From Chloroflexota bacterium (GTDB lineage: Bacteria > Chloroflexota > Anaerolineae > B4-G1 > SLSP01): a DNA stretch of 5,094 nucleotides. The stretch covers positions 1-5,094 of the forward strand of contig JAAAOZ010000484.1 in the NCBI GenBank assembly GCA_009908585.1, read 5' to 3'. The notes under the pieces were generated by a model that made no database searches, was not told where the DNA came from, and worked only from the letters and a program-made list of their open reading frames with translations. Of this stretch, positions 3,162 to 5,094 are shown one piece after another; within the stretch, counting starts at the first letter, position 1, and each line of letters starts with the position of its first letter. The translations under genes were made by a program, and so were the position numbers.

Positions 3162-5094
3162 CTACACCGTGTCCTCCTGCGCCATCTCTTCGACGAGCTG
3201 ATCCGGCTTATCGAGCGGCAAGATGAAGATGAAACGCGTCCCCTTGCCCGGCTCGCTCTCGCCCCAGATCTTCCCGCCGTGGAACTCCACAATTTGGCGG
3301 CAGATGGGTAATCCCAGCCCAGTACCGGGCCGTCGCGAGCCATTCTGTTTGTTGCCCACCTGATGAAACTTCTCGAAGACGTAGAGCGTATCCTCCTGCG
3401 CGATCCCCACCCCTGTATCGATCACGCTGATGGCCACCATCGGTTGCTCCAGCGGGTCATCGCAGATGCCCTTGGGAAAACGCAGGCCGCGCGGCGCGAT
3501 CTCCATGCCGGCCTCCAGTTGTCGCGCGCGCACCGTAATACCTCCCTCATCCGTGAACTTCACCGCATTGGAGAGCAGATTGGTCACCACCTGCACCAAA
3601 CGGTCGTGATCGCCGTAGAGTTGGGGTAACCGCTCCGCCAGCTCCATCTTGACGGGCAGTTGCTTCTGTCGCGCCAGTGAATTGATCGCTGCCACACTAG
3701 ATTCGAGGACGCTACAGAGATCGACCTCGCCAATCTGCCACTGAAGCTTGCCCGATTCCATCTTGGCGACGTCTAACACGTCGTTGATCAGGCGCGTCAG
3801 GCGATCTCCCTCGCTAACGATGATGTCCAAATTGTCCGCGATCCGCTTGGAGGCCCGCTGCGACCGCTTATCGTCATCAGAGAGCGCGGGCTGGATGTTC
3901 CGATGAAATTGTTTTTGGATCAGTTTACTGAAGCCGATCACGGAGGTCATCGGGGTGCGCAACTCGTGCGAGACCATCGAGACGAACTCATCCTTCATCT
4001 CCGCGACCTCGACCTCGCGCGTGATGTCTCTGAGAACGGTAACCACGCCATCGATGAGATAGGATTCGCCCGTCAGCGCGCACGCCGAGGCGCGATAGAT
4101 ACGCTGCTTCCATGTGGCATCCACAGTGATGACCAAGGGAGCGCTTTCGCGAGCCGCCCGCACCGCCGAGGTCAACGTCTCATCGGGGAAAACCTCACAC
4201 AGTTGCAGCCCTATTAAAGCTACGGGAAGATCAGAGACTAATTTCTCAAAGGCTGGATTGACCATCGTGATACGTCCCTCCAGATCGGTCACCACGAGCG
4301 CATCGGCGACGTTCTGCAAGACCACATCCAACTTGGCGTGTTCTTCCTCCAAGTTCTGATAGGCGGTCTCCAGCTCCTGGGTGCGAACGCGAACTTGCTC
4401 CTCCAATCGCAAGTTGTAGCGTTGTAATTGACGATAGAGGCGGGCATTTTCCACCGAGGCCGCCGTCTGCTGCCCCAACATTGAGAGCAACTGAATCTCC
4501 TGCCGGCTGTAAACCCCGCCGGACAGCTTCGCGCCCAATTGATAGAGACCGATCAACTCGTCGCCCACGATCAAGGGCAGGCACAGCCGAATCTCGTGCT
4601 GTTCCAAGATCGCGCGAGCCGACGACGGGAAATCCAGCGGCGGTTTGTCCGTCATGATCGGATAATGTGTCCGCTTCAAATAAGTGATCAACGGATGGCC
4701 CAGCGGCAGATAACAACTCTCATCCTGATAATTGACCATCGCGAGGCACTCATTCTCCGGCTTGATAACGGAGAGCATCGCCCAGTTGATCTGCAATTGT
4801 TCTGGCAGCGCCTCGCACAGAAGATAGCTCAGGCGATCCAGATCGATGCTGCTGGCGAGTTCGGTGCTCATCGCCTGGATGACCTCTTGATAATCCGCCT
4901 CGGTGCGATAAAATGCCCGATCGATCAGAGCTTGGATGCGCTTCCGCAGGGGATTGAAGGAGAGCGCGATGACCAACGTCGCCCCGAAGACCACCAACGT
5001 ATTGTTCGCCGTGTTGAAGATGGCCCGCACCGCAATCGTGAGGATGAAGACCACCAGCAGGTACATTCCGCCCAGCAGCGTGGTGAGCGTCGAA
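3162..5094 (-). CDS. Membrane-bound hybrid-sensor style histidine kinase (GAF-PAS-HisKA-HATPase), N-terminus outside window
   Basis: A sensor histidine kinase that phosphorylates itself on a histidine and would pass the phosphate to a response regulator not present here. Residues are numbered from the in-frame ATG at 5066. The frame stays open to the window edge with hydrophobic residues (TLTTLLGG), so that ATG is probably internal. Two membrane segments (before about 17 and about 22-38) lead into NPLRKRIQALIDRAFYR, a juxtamembrane motif common in kinases with multi-pass N-termini. Then come a GAF domain (about 62-208), a coiled coil (about 209-248), a PAS domain (about 246-350), and HisKA with H367 in SHELRTP. 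The ATPase domain has the N box N496/N500 (NLLSNAVKFT), G1 DTGVGI at 550-555, F box FEKFHQV at 564-570 and G2 GTGLGL at 581-586. All kinase motifs are intact. The two HisKA helices are joined by a long charged linker (about 388-410), and the ATPase domain has an extra loop (about 517-542). There is no receiver domain at the C-terminus. The stop is TAG at 3164-3162. The stimulus is unknown; GAF and PAS suggest a cytoplasmic ligand or redox input. Confidence 0.95.
   Translation of the reverse strand, partial: STLTTLLGGMYLLVVFILTIAVRAIFNTANNTLVVFGATLVIALSFNPLRKRIQALIDRAFYRTEADYQEVIQAMSTELASSIDLDRLSYLLCEALPEQLQINWAMLSVIKPENECLAMVNYQDESCYLPLGHPLITYLKRTHYPIMTDKPPLDFPSSARAILEQHEIRLCLPLIVGDELIGLYQLGAKLSGGVYSRQEIQLLSMLGQQTAASVENARLYRQLQRYNLRLEEQVRVRTQELETAYQNLEEEHAKLDVVLQNVADALVVTDLEGRITMVNPAFEKLVSDLPVALIGLQLCEVFPDETLTSAVRAARESAPLVITVDATWKQRIYRASACALTGESYLIDGVVTVLRDITREVEVAEMKDEFVSMVSHELRTPMTSVIGFSKLIQKQFHRNIQPALSDDDKRSQRASKRIADNLDIIVSEGDRLTRLINDVLDVAKMESGKLQWQIGEVDLCSVLESSVAAINSLARQKQLPVKMELAERLPQLYGDHDRLVQVVTNLLSNAVKFTDEGGITVRARQLEAGMEIAPRGLRFPKGICDDPLEQPMVAISVIDTGVGIAQEDTLYVFEKFHQVGNKQNGSRRPGTGLGLPICRQIVEFHGGKIWGESEPGKGTRFIFILPLDKPDQLVEEMAQEDTV

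Noticed and set aside
4246..4716. 156-codon minus-strand frame within the kinase gene
   Set aside because: It overlaps the GAF and PAS coding sequence in another frame of the same strand and shows no protein features of its own.

Overview
The window is ordinary chromosomal housekeeping sequence with one regulatory gene. GC content is high in the genes and clearly lower in the gaps between them. The best guess for the source is a member of the Chloroflexota. This rests on the style of the histidine kinase (a membrane segment followed by an IQALIDRAFYR-type motif, then GAF-PAS-HisKA-HATPase), on the stand-alone HNH protein type, and on overall protein character. No 16S or other firm taxonomic marker is present.

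Layout from left to right. (1) The 3' end of purA (adenylosuccinate synthetase, + strand) enters from the left edge and stops at 360. (2) A strong hairpin at 388-411 separates it from a convergent small membrane-protein gene on the - strand (445-855, function unknown). (3) A 250-bp AT-richer divergent gap holds a 10-bp palindrome, a 6-bp inverted repeat, a possible promoter and a short array of degenerate 8-bp repeats. (4) alr (alanine racemase, + strand, 1106-2290) is complete, with its catalytic residues intact. (5) A 258-bp gap carries a plausible promoter, a small inverted repeat and a hairpin resembling the ends of IS200/IS605-type elements. (6) A small stand-alone HNH nuclease-family gene follows (+ strand, 2549-3070). 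(7) A strong bidirectional-type terminator at 3097-3132 separates it from the last gene. (8) A large membrane-anchored sensor histidine kinase (- strand) runs off the right edge of the window; its true N-terminus is outside.

The genes do not form an evident shared pathway. PurA serves AMP synthesis and Alr supplies D-alanine for peptidoglycan. The HNH protein has no recognisable partner here, and the kinase has no response regulator inside the window. alr and the HNH gene point the same way and could be read together, since no terminator is visible between them, but the HNH gene also has its own candidate promoter. I do not see a previously undescribed multi-gene system, CRISPR array, tRNA, rRNA or intact mobile element. 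The points worth a second look are in the non-coding gaps and are modest.
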